A stretch of 64,000 nt of DNA from assembly GCA_021292165.1 (NCBI GenBank), contig CM037877.1, positions 159,607,871 through 159,671,870 of the forward strand, written 5' to 3'. The notes below the pieces were generated by a model, which saw only the letters and a program-made list of their open reading frames with translations, was not told the origin of the DNA and made no database searches. The position numbers and the translations under genes were made by a program. This DNA is from Shinisaurus crocodilurus. Lineage: Eukaryota > Chordata > Lepidosauria > Squamata > Shinisauridae. Shown piece after piece: positions 33,966 to 45,573 of the stretch (positions within the stretch are counted from its first letter, which is position 1; each line of letters begins with the position of its first letter).

Positions 33966-34480
33966 AACCTAAATTACAACGGCTGTGAAGGCGGATGAAG
34001 GCTGCAGCAGAGAATGGTTTTCCAATCGTCAGGGTAACCGTGCCATTGGATCTCTGCCGTACTCTGTCAAGTTTGTGTGGTGATTCGTTGTGCACCGATC
34101 TCCCCACATAAAACAGTTTCACGCACAGGCGTCTTCCAACCCAACCCACCCAACCCAACCAAACAAACAAACCAAAAAAAAAAAAGTCCCATGGTGACTG
34201 GCGAATGGCAACGGGGGCAGGACTGTGAATCTGGAAGCCCCTAGTCATGGACCAGCACATGGGCGGTGGATGCAGACTCAGTCGCCCTGTTCAAGGAACG
34301 AGGTAGTCGAGCAGCTCGGCAGCTGTATCCATGACTGAGCAGCCCTATTTAGGATCCACTCTGCTCACCCCGTATGGGGAAGGGGCTAGAAAAGGTGCCC
34401 TAAACATAGTCTACCTCTTTCTCCCCTGACTGGATTACCGCGTCCAGTGGGGTCACCATTTTAGCGGTCGAAAAAGACAT

Positions 34481-35395
34481 TTGAATTTTGGAACATGGAA
34501 TATACGGACATTGCTGGATAACATAGATAGTGAACGCCCTGAGCGTAGGACTGCTATTATTGCAAGGGAGCTGAGACGGTTTAAAATTGACATAGCAGCA
34601 CTTCAAGAAACTCGAAGGGCAGGAGAGGGACAGCTGAAAGAAGAAAAAGGAGGTTATACCTTCTTCTGGAAAGGACTACCTGAGCAGGACCGACGAATAC
34701 ATGGTGTAGGCTTTGCCATCAAAAATGAACTAGTGAACTCTTTGTCAGAAGTTCCTACTGGCATTAACGAACGCCTGATAACTCTTCGATTAAAGCTCGC
34801 CAATAACCAACAGGTAACTATTTTGAGCGCTTATGCACCAACATTAGATGCTGATGATGACATCAAGGAAAGTTTTTACAGCCAGTTGGACACTCTCCTG
34901 TCAGAGATACCTAAGGAGGATAAAATTATCCTCCTAGGCGATTTTAACGCAAGAGTCGGGTGTGACTTTGATTTATGGCCAGAAACTATTGGAAAAGACG
35001 GAGTTGGTAATAGCAACCCGAACGGACTCTTACTTTTGTCTATATGTGCAGAGCATAATCTCACTATCACAAACATGCTCTTTCGACAAAAGAATAAGTT
35101 TAAAACATCATGGCAGCACCCACGGTCAAAGCACTGGCATCTTCTGGATTATGTAATTGTCCGTGCTAGAGATCGCCGCGATGTACTTCTTACTAGGGCC
35201 ATGGTGAGTGCCGACGACTGCTGGACAGACCACCGACTAATCCGGTCCACTATGGTTATCAACATTGCTCCCCAACGTAGGCTTCAAGGAAGGAAACCAA
35301 GGCGTAAAATGAACATCCAAGTCCTTCAAGATCCTATTAAGCAAACTCATCTTCAATCACTTCTTAAGGAACATCTACCTACGGAACCTCCATGA
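34481..35395 (+). CDS. LINE copy B endonuclease piece (304 aa, premature stop)
   Basis: An AP-like endonuclease domain, which nicks target DNA to prime reverse transcription. Visible motifs: NFGTWNIRTL at residues 2-11, ALQETR near 40-45, AYAPT near 118, LLGDFNARVG near 152, LLDYVIVRARDRRD near 224, and TDHRLI near 251. The frame ends at a TGA created by a 1-nt insertion near 35391 relative to copy A. The start is the first ATG of the frame. The intact protein would continue into the RT. Confidence 0.85.
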   Translation: MNFGTWNIRTLLDNIDSERPERRTAIIARELRRFKIDIAALQETRRAGEGQLKEEKGGYTFFWKGLPEQDRRIHGVGFAIKNELVNSLSEVPTGINERLITLRLKLANNQQVTILSAYAPTLDADDDIKESFYSQLDTLLSEIPKEDKIILLGDFNARVGCDFDLWPETIGKDGVGNSNPNGLLLLSICAEHNLTITNMLFRQKNKFKTSWQHPRSKHWHLLDYVIVRARDRRDVLLTRAMVSADDCWTDHRLIRSTMVINIAPQRRLQGRKPRRKMNIQVLQDPIKQTHLQSLLKEHLPTEPP

Positions 35396-36411
35396 CAACA
35401 TTGAGGACCATTGGTCTAAGCTGAAAACCTCCATTACTGCAGCTTGTGAACAAACTATTGGATATGAAACTAAGAAACATCAGGATTGGTTTGATGAAAA
35501 TGACAATGAGATTAAATATATAATTGACCAAAAAAGGAAAGCCTTCCAAATATGGCAAAATGATATTAACTGCGCTGCCAAGAAAAAAACCTACGCTAGC
35601 GCAAAGGCTGAGGTCCAAAGAAGAACAAGATAACTTAAGAACGCTTGGTGGAAAAAGAAAGCTGAAGAAATTCAACAACTTGCAGAATCTCATGATGCAC
35701 GGGGCTTTTTTAAGGCCACAAGGGCCATTTATGGACCAAAAACCTATGGTACAAACCCTTTACAATCAAAAGATGGCACCAAACTCTTAAAAGACAAAGA
35801 GTCTATTGCACTGCGTTGGAAAGAGCATTATTATGACCTTTTAAATCGTAAGTCTAAGGTGGATAATGAGATTTTTTCGCAAATCCCACAAAAACAAATT
35901 AAAGAGGAACTTGCAATACTCCCCACTTTGGATGAAGTAAAAAAAGCCATTAATCAAATGAAGAACAACAAAGCTAGTGGACCAGATGGGATTCCTGCTG
36001 AAATCTTTAAAGAAGGGGGCCCCGAACTTGTACAACATCTTCATAAACTCATCGAAAAAATCTGGATAAGAGAAGAGATCCCAGAAGACTTCAGGGATGC
36101 CATAATTATCACCCTCTTTAAGAAGGGTGATAGAACAGACTGTGGAAACTATCGGGGCATTTCTCTCTTAGCAACCGCAGGTAAAATATTTGCTAGGATT
36201 CTCGCAAACCGTCTTCTATCTATTTCAGAAGAGATCCTCCCTGAAACTCAATATGGTTTCCGCCCCTCTAGAGGGACAGTAGACATGATTTTTACTGCAC
36301 GTCAGCTCCAAGAAAAATGCCGGGAGCAAAATCAACCCCTTTATATGGCATTTATCGATTTGGCTAAGGCCTTTGATACTGTAGACCAGTACAGCTCTCT
36401 GGACTATCCTT
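35396..36411 (+). pseudogene. Broken linker and RT fingers of LINE copy B
   Basis: Reading frame interrupted by the insertion near 35391, a GAA-to-TAA stop near 35632 and a 1-nt insertion near 36389. The open piece 35859-36434 carries NNKASGPDGIPAEIF and IDLAKAFDTVD (RT motif A). Copy A is intact at the 35632 and 36389 positions. Confidence 0.85.
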
Positions 36412-37668
36412 ATGAAAATTGGATGCCCCAATAAATTTGTGAATATCTTGCGACTTCTCCATGACAACATGACGGCAACGGTTTTGGACAACAACGGCTC
36501 TCATGGTGCTCCATTTAAAGTGGGATCAGGTGTTAAACAGGGATGTGTTATCGCCCCAACATTATTTGCCATTTTCATCGCCATGGTTTTACATCTTGTC
36601 GAGGGGAAACTTCCCACCGGTGTGGGAATTATATATCGAACAGATGGAAAGCTTTTTAATCTCAGCAGGCTGAAAGCAAAAAGTAAGGTAATTACAACCT
36701 CCGTTGTGGAACTTCAGTATGCTGATGATCATGTGGTCTCCGCACATTCAGAGGATGATCTCCAAACTATCCTAAATGCTTTTGCAGAAGCATACGAAAA
36801 ACTTGGTCTCTCACTTAACATCAAAAAAACCAAAGTGCTTCATCAGCAAGTGCAAGCCAATCCTTTGGTGATGCCATCTATCCAGCTTGGCGGGACAATA
36901 CTGGAAAATGTCGATCATTTTCTCTATCTTGGCAGCTATCTTTCTGTTACAGCTAACATCGACAGTGAAATCCAGCATCGTCTGAGCTCCGCAAGTGCCG
37001 CATTTTCTCGAATGAAACATAGAGTGTTCGAGGATCGAGATATTTGTAAGAAGACCAAAACACTGGTTTATGAAGCCATTGTATTACCAACTTTATTGTA
37101 TGCCTGCGAAACATGGACTATCTATAAACGTCACTTCCACCTCCTTGAAAGGTTTCATCAACGTTGCCTCCGGAAAATCCTGCAAATTACTTGGGAAGAT
37201 AGGCGAACAAATGTCAGTGTACTGGAAGAAGCAAAGACTACTAGCATTGAAAAAATGATCCTTCAACGCCAACTTCAGTGGACCGGTCATGTTGTTCGAA
37301 TGCCTGACTGCCGTCTCCCAAAGCAGTTACTTTACTCCCAACTCAAGGATGGAAAGCGGAATATCGGTGGTCAATATAAGAGGTTTAAAGATGTTCATAA
37401 GGCTAATCTAAAAAAATGCAATATAAACATCGAAAACTGGGAAGCTCTGGCCCATGAACGATCTAAATGGAGGTTGGCCTTTCACAAAGGTTCCATGGAC
37501 TTTGAAGAAGCCCGAGTGCAAGGTGAAAGGGAGAAATGTGCTAAGCGAAAAGCACGTCAAATGAATCCTTCACAGGACCATCTTCTATCTGGTAACCTGT
37601 GTCCTCACTGTGGGAAGCTGTGTGGATCTAGAATTGGCCTCCACAGTCACTTACGGACCCATCGCTAG
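36412..37668 (+). CDS. LINE copy B RT palm to C-terminus (418 aa)
   Basis: The C-terminal part of the polyprotein. QGCVIAPTLF at residues 43-52 and the catalytic YADD at 103-106 belong to the RT palm, followed by the thumb and connector (LLYACETW near 230, WTGHVVRMPD near 290). The last 22 residues hold C397, C400, H413 and H417, a CX2CX12HX3H zinc finger. The true ORF begins far upstream; the first ATG here is only a by-product of the frameshift. The corresponding part of copy A is broken at 7207. Confidence 0.85.
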   Translation: MKIGCPNKFVNILRLLHDNMTATVLDNNGSHGAPFKVGSGVKQGCVIAPTLFAIFIAMVLHLVEGKLPTGVGIIYRTDGKLFNLSRLKAKSKVITTSVVELQYADDHVVSAHSEDDLQTILNAFAEAYEKLGLSLNIKKTKVLHQQVQANPLVMPSIQLGGTILENVDHFLYLGSYLSVTANIDSEIQHRLSSASAAFSRMKHRVFEDRDICKKTKTLVYEAIVLPTLLYACETWTIYKRHFHLLERFHQRCLRKILQITWEDRRTNVSVLEEAKTTSIEKMILQRQLQWTGHVVRMPDCRLPKQLLYSQLKDGKRNIGGQYKRFKDVHKANLKKCNINIENWEALAHERSKWRLAFHKGSMDFEEARVQGEREKCAKRKARQMNPSQDHLLSGNLCPHCGKLCGSRIGLHSHLRTHR

Positions 37669-37972
37669 AGTCTACACAATCTTCTTTAGAATCTCCTCCT
37701 TTTATCCCGGAAGACAATCTTACTCGGTCACGAATGATCGCCTGATGATGATGATGACTAAAATAAAAAAGAAATATCTAAAACTGTTCAAAATCTTTAC
37801 CTTGTAGATTCACACATTTTTTATCAGAATTTATATTTCTATAAATATGAAATATATTGTATATACCTCTATGTTGTTGTAGATAAAGACTACATTGTGT
37901 ACATTTTATTGTTTCAGGCAATGTTTTATGACAGCATAGGGTTTCCAGTTTTGCTTAGAGTAGCTTTTAATA

Positions 37973-38224
37973 CAGGCAGTCCCCAGGTTACGAATGAGTT
38001 CCGTTCTTAAGAATGTCTTTAAGTCAAATTTGTATGCAAGTTGGAAAAGCATAGCGTTCTATAAGTTAAAATTGACATTTATGCAAATTGCGTAAATTAC
38101 AGAAATTGCGTAGTATACTATGCTATGTACTCTACATAAATGACGTAGCGCTGGGGAACCCAGAAGTCTGTTCTTAAGTATGGTTTGTCTGTAAGTCAGA
38201 CGGTCTTAACTCAGGGACTGCCTG
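37973..38224. mobile_element. Tc1/mariner-type MITE
   Basis: Ends CAGGCAGTCCC and GGGACTGCCTG are inverted repeats, flanked by TA at 37971-37972 and 38225-38226. The 252-bp interior has no ORF of note. Confidence 0.85.
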
Positions 38225-38229
38225 TATAT

Positions 38230-39875
38230 AAATGGATTCTGATCTACACACCAGTTAAACCAGAGTATGTGACTATAAGATACTTTATCTTCAAATTTCA
38301 GTTCCAGTTTCCAAATTACTCAAGTTTACTTTTGTTGTTGTTATTGTATGGATTGGACTATAGCTTGACAAACTGGAATTATATTGTGCATAATAATACA
38401 ATTAGGTACTTTTACTGTGACTCAGCAGGACATCATATGATCATACACCTACGACAGGAAAAAATACACTCTACCTTTATCACTGCACAACCAGTTGTAT
38501 TATGGGATGATTATGATATCTTCTGAAGCATTCTTCTTCAAAAGCTACTTCTCACTTTACATTGGTCATCTTTGACATCACGATAAGCCATAGCTTATGG
38601 AGATGGGAATGAACCACAGTGAGCCTTGGGCTTGTGTATGCCCCTCTTCTCCTCCTGTGAGGCCACAATGAGGAGTTTAGTTAACCACACCTTCCGAGTC
38701 AGGACCGGTGGTAAACAAGCCAGATTCATAACCCATGGTTTGAAGTTGACTCATTTTAAATGAACCATAGTTAGTGTTAACCACAGTTTGTTGCTGGAAT
38801 GACACAGTTATAAACAAAAACTAAAAGTGCACGTGAAAGTTTCTAAACTCATTTCAGCAATGTGGGAGGAGGTGAGGGTTGAAGGTGAGCATGCAAGCCT
38901 GCTGTGGTGTACGTGTGACACACTAAACCATGGTTTAACATGACATGAGAACATGGCCATTTTCTACTTGTGGTCTGGATATCAAATTTAAAAACAAATT
39001 CACTTTGTGTCAGCTGAGAATGACATACATGCATGTAAATCACAGCTTTAGGATGCAATCCAATCTATACTTTGGGAGTAAATGCCATTGAATTTAATAG
39101 GAATTACATCTGAGAAAACACAAATAGAATTGCACTGCACATCAGCAATATACATAGAAGCATCGACTGAGTAATGATTGGAACTTTACTTTTATTTTGC
39201 TGAGCAAAGCAATTATTTAAATTAACCCATATTATTTCCCACTAATGAAAATTACCTACATTTTGTACTCAAGTATCTGTACCTGAGTACATAATGTTAA
39301 GTTATAAGCCACCCTGAGATGCAAGGTTGCAATATAATGTGTCAGGTTTTTGGATAAGAGTGTCACATTAAAAAAAAATAAAAATCAAGGCCTTCAGGAG
39401 CTGTGGTGCCTAATATTTGTAATAAAAACAAATCATTATATTCTATGAAAATGTGATGTTTCATAATAAGGGGCATTGAAATAAGGTAAAGAAAACAATT
39501 GAATGTAATGGTTTCTTCAATAGAATACAGAATTGGGTAAAGGTACTCGAGTCAAATGAATATTCATTTTGCAGGAAAGATCTCTTAGCAAGATAGATAA
39601 ATCCTGTCCAGTTCTACTGCTAGCAGAACTTTCATGCAAAATCCAGGTGGTTTTTGCATTCTAGTGTAAGGTTTCATTCCTTTCTCTGCGTTACAAAAAC
39701 TAGGATCGCAGGGTGAGATACAGACTGAGACTCAGAAACCGAAATGCAATTTTTGGAACACCTTTATTTAGATAAAATGCACTCAGATAGTTACCAATGC
39801 TGGAACAATGGAGCCCGGTGGCCAACCAGGTTGCATACTCAGATGCAGGCGGTGTGCTAGCATGCTAGCTGCTTC
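38230..39875. other. No gene; relic MITEs
   Basis: 38580-38945 contains ACCATGG/AACCATAG words as at 27.2 kb. 39049-39138 is a hairpin-family MITE (GATGCAATCC...GGAATTACATC...GAATTGCAC). The remainder is AT-rich. Confidence 0.45.
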
Positions 39876-39879
39876 TCTT

Positions 39880-39995
39880 AATATTTATTCATTACATTTA
39901 TATTCCCCCTTTTTTCCTCTTGTAAGGAACTCATGGCGGCTTACATAATCCTGCTCTTCTCCATTTCATCCCCACAACAATCCTACGAGGTCCTG
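39880..39995 (-). mobile_element. CORE-type SINE, 3' fragment
   Basis: (TATT)n-like tail, CCCCCTTTTTTCCTC, GGAACTCATGGCGGCTTAC and CCACAACAATCC correspond to the 3' half of the SINE at 46145. Confidence 0.7.
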
Positions 39996-40833
39996 CTGAT
40001 CAGAGCCCTGCTGATTTTGGTGCATCTTATATACACTTTGTCCCACGTGTGGAGAAACATGTTCTTGGACTATGTATTTTGCTTGTACATTATTTGGGTT
40101 CATCTTGTTTCTTTTGGAAACTCTTTTTTCTGATGTTGAAGGACATCAGCTTTCCCTTAAGACATTTGTACAACCTTTACTCTCCCTGTTAGCAACATTC
40201 CTGAATTATTGAGTTTGGGGCTTATACTTATCTGGTATTTTCTGTCCAGTGTTTTCCCCCAAACACAGTTATTTATCTTGTTGTTCATGTGCGGGAAGTC
40301 AGCTTTGTAATTCCACATTGTTTTCCATGTACAGCCACCTATTTCTCCAATTCCTCAGCCTTTTCCTTCTGGTAACTTTGCACATTTCTCCTTGTAACAT
40401 TCCTTCATTCAAATGTCAGGAACCCATTCATCCCAAAGGGGGCCATTATATGATTTTACGTGACATGTGTAGACAAAGCATAATCTCAGAAACAGCTTCA
40501 CATGATACCAATTAAAGCTGCAAGTAGCTCCCCCTCCTCTTTTGTAACTTGTGTAAGAGCTTACATGTGTCTTGAAGTTGATTTCATGACATTTCTTCTT
40601 CCCCTGCTCTCCACTAGCAGCAGTTAATGGTTTAGGGGGACAGCCGTGCACTTTGCATAACATCTACTTTGGTCCTAAATCCAACTGAACTCTATGGTTC
40701 TTACTTTTGCATAAACATTCTTAGAGATCATACTTTACTGTCACATTCCTTTGCACTTACTTGGGAGAAACACCCATTGAAATCAGCTGGACTGAAACTG
40801 CAGAGCACCAGGTGTAACAAAGAACATTCAAGG

Positions 40834-41335
40834 GGCTGGTTTTAACCTATAAAGCCCTACATGACTTGGGACCACAATACCTGACGGAATGCCTCTCCCA
40901 ACCACAATCTACCCAGACACTACACTCAACATCTGGGGCCTTCCTCTGACTGCCACCCCCGAGGGAGGCTTGGAAGGCAGCAACAAGGGGGAGGGGCTTT
41001 TCTGTGGTAGCCCCCCCCAACTGTGGAGCAGGCTCCCCACTGAGGCCCGCCTGGTGCCAACTTGACTATCCTTTCGGCACCAGGTTAAGACTGCCCTCTA
41101 TACTGAGGCATTTAACAGCTCCAAATAGTATGTGGGGTGGTGATGATCTCACCTTTTTTAACCAGTCTTTTTAAAATCTTGTCTTAGCTATTTAAGTAAT
41201 CTTAAAATTGTTTTTAAAATGTCTAGTGAATTTTTTTGATGTTTTAATTGGTTTTTTATATTGTATTTTATTGTGTTTAAAATTGTTGTAAACCGCCCAG
41301 AGAGCTTTAACTATTGGGAGGTGTAGAAATGAAAT
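40834..41335 (+). mobile_element. L2-type LINE C-terminus and 3' UTR fragment
   Basis: Translated in + frames it gives TYKALHDLGPQYLTECL then decayed coding sequence, matching TYKALRSLGPQYLTEHL of the copy at 62775-63641 with many lesions. The 3' UTR ends AAACCGCCCAGAGAGC and TTGGGAGGTGTAGAAATG near 41335. Confidence 0.8.
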
Positions 41336-41339
41336 AATA

Positions 41340-42000
41340 ATGACAACAACAACATCCTGTCATCAGCAAATAGTTTTCCTGGGGCCCACTTTGACAAGCA
41401 AGGACAACAGGCCAGCATCTCAACCTCCACCCATTAACATGGCCTGTGAGCAAGTTTTGTAGCAATAAGTACAGCTTTCTCTACACATCTTTTTCCTCTG
41501 ACAAGTGAGAGGTCAGGTGGTGCTTTTCAGGAGGTTGAGCAGGGGTGTTGCTAAGCATTTAAAAGATCTGGGGCCAGGCCCATAGAACACAAATCTTCAT
41601 TAAAATTGCATATGTTGATTTGTATCTATATATGCAAATACAGAAATTATTACTACAGTGTATTTTAAATTCACAGGAGGCAAAGTCAACCAATTAATTT
41701 CTCAGCCTAATGATCTCAAATAAAAAAAGTTCTTCAGTTAATTTGCATCCTACCCAAACCAATGAGAAAAGGGTTTTTTGTTTGTTTGTTAATTTCCTAA
41801 GCTTAATTGCCATACAGAGGGAGATGTTGCTGGTGGTTGTGGGGTATTGCAACATGTGGGGAAGGAAGAGTTAACCCTTCCCTCCCCAGCTGCAATCCCC
41901 TTTGAAACATCACCCCTGCATGGCAATTGAGCTACTAAAAAACCTTCCATTAGCACCAACAGAGACATAGGGCTTTAGGCAATAGATTCAGGGCCCTAGG
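41340..42000. other. No gene seen
   Basis: Short tail repeats and AT-rich sequence; a (TTTG)n run lies at 41778-41790. Confidence 0.4.
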
Positions 42001-42005
42001 AAATA

Positions 42006-42175
42006 CAGTATTTTTCCATGTATAAGACTATACTTTTTCCTAAAATTGTTAGACTAAAAATTGAGGGTCGTCTTATACATGGAAGTAAGCCAAGGAGAGA
42101 ACCGCGCGGTTGCGAAACTGCCCAGTGGGGGGCGTCTTATACATGGGGGGGCGTCTTATAGATGGAAAAATACGG
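42006..42175. mobile_element. Tc1/mariner-type MITE
   Basis: Ends CAGTATTTTTCCATG and, complemented, CCGTATTTTTCCATC, with TA at 42004-42005 and 42176-42177. The interior repeats GTCTTATACATGG and holds a GC-rich spot near 42103. Confidence 0.85.
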
Positions 42176-42439
42176 TAGATTTGGGGCCAGGGCTAGCAAC
42201 ATGCCCCTGTGGTTGCATTTCATTCAGCGGTGACCATTTGATCCTTCATGTACGCCAAATGTACATGCAGTGTGCACGTTTCATGCCCTGGCGCAGGTAG
42301 AGGAACTGGTAGAAATCCACTCCATACTGAGAGAAGAGAGGAAGAGACTGTAGTTATGAAAGCATGTGTGCATTGCTGAAACAAAATCAACAACAAATCA
42401 ACATCTCATTAACCACTAATTTTTTCATATTCTGAAATT

Positions 42440-42605
42440 CTGAATATTTATTTATTTATTAATTATATTTATACCCCGCCTTTTTTCCTGCAAGGAACCC
42501 AAGGCGGCTTACACAATCCTCCTCTCCATTTTATCCTCACAACAACCCTGTGAGGTAGGTTAGGCTGAGAGTCAGTGACTGGCCCAAAGTCACCCAGTGA
42601 GTTAG
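42440..42605 (-). mobile_element. CORE-type SINE, 5'-truncated
   Basis: Same 3' half as at 46145: TATACCCCGCCTTTTTTCC, GGAACCCAAGGCGGCTTAC, GTGAGGTAGGTTAGGCTGAG, then it breaks at about 42605 before the tRNA-related head. Confidence 0.85.
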
Positions 42606-42665
42606 GCTTCACTTTTCATAATTCAAACTCTCTTCGCTCCCTCCTCGCCCGTACTCAGTCCAACT

Positions 42666-42796
42666 CAGCACTCCCCAACCTGGTGAGTTCCAGTTGTGTT
42701 GGACTCACCTCCCATAATTCTCAGTAAGCATCACCAATGGGAATTGTGGGAGCTGCAGTCCAACACAGCTGGAGGGCACCAGGTTGGGGAAAGCTG
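42666..42796. mobile_element. hAT-type MITE
   Basis: Ends CAGCACTCCCCAACCTGG and, complemented, CAGCTTTCCCCAACCTGG. Flanks GTCCAACT and GTCTAACA match at 6 of 8 bases, a degraded target duplication. Confidence 0.8.
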
Positions 42797-43072
42797 GTCT
42801 AACACCTTTGATTCCCCAGGTGACTCTTACATCTGCAATTGCAAGGTAGAATCTGCAAGAAGAGATATCATTAGCAGACCCAGCCTGAAAGGAACTAACA
42901 TCTGGCTGCCTTGGTAGTCATTTCTGGATTATTTCCCCTGACACCTGCCCATGACCCAGAGTTTCAACAGCAGAGAAGCAGTTGGAACATCTAAATTTGG
43001 GAGCGGGCTTGACTTTCTACATCTTTGTTCTCCCTAATCATTCTTGTCTATTTCCTTGTATTTTAATAACAC

Positions 43073-43160
43073 AATCCTAGGCATGTCTACTCAGAAGTAA
43101 GTCCCATTAAGTTCAGTGGGATTTACTCTCAGGTAAGTGTGGATAGAATTGCGATCTAAA
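43073..43160. mobile_element. Hairpin MITE of the CAATCCTAT family
   Basis: CACAATCCTAGGCATGTCTA and AGAAGTAAGTCCCATTAAG followed by the partial complement (GGGATTTACTCTCAGG...ATAGAATTGCG). About 85 bp. Confidence 0.7.
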
Positions 43161-43639
43161 TATATTGCAAGCTGTCTCAATAGCTTCTTACTAGGTGAGG
43201 TATAAATTCTACACCTCGCCCTGTGAGCCCATTAATCTAACGGATTTTTAATTGCCTAGAAAGGCTGCTCTAAAACAGCTCCTCCTCAAACATTATAAAA
43301 AGGCTCAATCCTAACTATGTGTACGTGGACGTAAACTCCATTGATGTCGATTGATCTTACTTCCAACAAAGGCAATACAACTGCAATATATACACACCAT
43401 AGAAGGTAAAAGAAAAAAGGCCCAGAGAAGAATGCTCCTTTTTAAGATAAAAGTCACCCAGTTTGAGGAGCGTCTCTCAATGAAATAAATGAAACTCCAG
43501 CAGGAGAGGATCCTAAGTAATTTCCTTCGCAAAGTGTGTCTCCAGAGAACATTGTAAAAAGCAATCCTCCTATATTGCTCCTGCCTGAAGGCACAATATA
43601 CGAAACGGACTATCCCGCTCTTTTTCCTTTCTTTCTGTG

Positions 43640-44330
43640 CGTGTCCCATTTTTCCTGCCCTTACTTTCTCCCCGTTAGCCTTCTGAGGGCAAAAAACCCC
43701 TCAGCCCCGTAGACTGAGCATGCCCGTGATACCTCGCGCATGCTCAATGAGAACAAAGGAGCTCGCCGGTCTGATGGGGAGTAGAATCCACTAGCGCTCG
43801 GCAACCTTCGGCGGTTTCCGTTGGGGCCCGGCCGCCATTTTCTCGCTCGCTCTCTCTTCTCGCTACCTGCGCGGCTCCCTGCCCTGGTCGCCAGCGCTTT
43901 GTCCTGTTCGGCGATGGACGGGTGAGTGAGGCAGTGAATGAGGGACGGACGCTGCTGCCGCCGCCGCCGCTGGGAAGAAGAGAGGGAGGAGGGAGTTGTC
44001 GCCGCCGCCGCCGCCGCCCCCGCCTTCCTTCTCTCTGTTTGGTTTCTGATGGGGGGCAGGCAGCGCATCCCTTGTCTACTGGGGCTCTTCCTTCGTCCCT
44101 TCCTTCTCTCTTGCTGGTTCTAGGTGTGGGAATACCAAGGGGTCCCTGGAGGAGAATAATAAGAGGGGCGTGTGCCTTGGGGGGGGGAGAAGATGGGTTG
44201 GAAGGCATCTGTTTCCCCTCCCCCGGGGATAAGGGATCTGCCTCTGTCAGGGACTGGGCCCTAAATGAGCTTGGAGGAGCAGGAGTGAGGCATCCTAGTG
44301 TTGTGGGCTGAGGTCCTGGATTATACAAGT
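43640..44330 (+). promoter_or_regulatory. PTBP2: CpG-island promoter of PTBP2
   Basis: A GC- and CpG-rich island in AT-rich DNA around the first coding exon. It holds an NRF1-like GAGCATGCGCGA (complement near 43735-43746) and a YY1-like GCCGCCATTTT (43831-43841), both common in TATA-less housekeeping promoters. No TATA box is visible in the expected place. Transcription probably starts between about 43780 and 43860, so the 5' UTR would be short. Two CCG-repeat tracts (43951-43970 and 43998-44016) sit just inside intron 1. Confidence 0.75.
43914..43921 (+). CDS. PTBP2: PTBP2 coding exon 1 (ATGGACGG)
   Basis: The bases ATGGACGG are followed at 43922 by GTGAGT, a consensus splice donor. Joined to the exon at 46831 they give ATG GAC GGC ATT and so on, i.e. 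M-D-G-I-V. PTBP2 is an RNA-binding splicing regulator with four RRM domains, acting in the nucleus to repress neuronal exons; vertebrate PTBP2 begins MDGIVTEVAVGVK in my memory. Only the unstructured N-terminus is encoded here; the RRMs lie beyond the window. Confidence 0.85.
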
Positions 44331-45573
44331 GCAGGGGTGGCGGGGATAGGGAAAGGGCCTTTTCCTAAATTCCCAAGAGACCTGACCATCTAGGACATCC
44401 CTTCCTACGTTTATTTACACATTTCCTGCCTCTTTCTTGAGGTGAAACGCCTTTCTTCCTCTCCTCTCCTTCCTCCCCCTTCTCTTAGGGTTAGAGGAAG
44501 AGGTTGAACAAGCCCCTTATCCCCATTTGGAGTTACCCAGGCAAGGGAGAAGAAAGCATCAGGAAGCAGATGTTTTGGTCTTTTGTTTCCATTAGCTGCT
44601 TAATAGCCTTCTCCCCTCGAAGGTAGAAAGATGGCTTTGTATGTGCTGGAGACAGGCAGTCAAAGCCAAAGGAAGGAAGGGATTGCAGGCGTCAGCCATA
44701 TGGAAACAACACAGCGGCCTTCATTGGTGGTATGGAGCTTGGGTGGGTAGTCTGCAACGTATCACAGACAAGGGCCTCTTTTTATTGGAAGCTGGGAAGT
44801 CCTGGCCGTAGAGTGACAGCATAAAGAGTGCTGAATTTTACTGCTTTCCCCCTCCTTCATCAGACTAGAATCTGCCTCTGAAATGAAGCTACTCAGCTTT
44901 GTGTACATTGTAAGCAGTTGGGTTGACTTTTATAAGCCATTGCGTGATGGTTAGTGATCATAATAGTAGTGTGACCAGCCCTGCTAAAGCTTGACAAAGT
45001 TAGTCAACTTCATGGCAGGGAGTCATGAGTAACTTGAAACCAAGCTGGTCAAGGGGGAAAAATGATTACCACACATGCACACAAGTTGTATTATTCTTTG
45101 GTAATCAGTATGGGTAACTATTCCCTATATGCAAAAGTTACTAGAGTGTCATGCTCCAGTTATAAGCTTTGAAGTTTACTGCCCTGCCTTGCTAAAATCC
45201 AACATGTGCTCCATTTCTCATGGCCTTGATTACATTAGGCCGCTTGGATGTGATGGTTAGTAAATTCGCATGGGCATTTATTAGAATACACAATTATGAC
45301 AAGTTGATATTATGGTGATGTTAACAGTGTAGAACAGCAGTTTAGTTTATGACAATGGCTTCCTTTCTGGAATGCGTTTTCTGAGATAATTCAACAGAAG
45401 ATGGATTTTGTAACCACTATACTTATAGAAACTACAGGGAGTGCATTTTTTGTTTTGTTTTTTTGCAGTATGGTCCAAGCATGATGATTGTGGCTATTTT
45501 CATAGTCTTGACTCCTGTAGAGGTTCCATGGGAGCCATGCTATGAGTTGATTTTCAGAAAACATGCCATAGGG

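Larger units (their letters stand above)
33970..37765 (+). mobile_element. AP-endonuclease LINE, copy B (longer, better preserved)
   Basis: Same family as copy A, but with about 240 bp more leader (GGCTGTGAAGGCGGATGAAG near 33980 onward). It has two long open pieces and a TGATGATGATGATGA tail near 37742-37756. The start is estimated from where LINE-like sequence begins. Identity with copy A is very high across 3.4 kb. Confidence 0.85.

Noticed and set aside
43744..44328. ORFs on the minus strand and + strand through the PTBP2 CpG island
   Set aside because: CpG islands contain few stops; the only supported coding use is the 8-nt exon at 43914.
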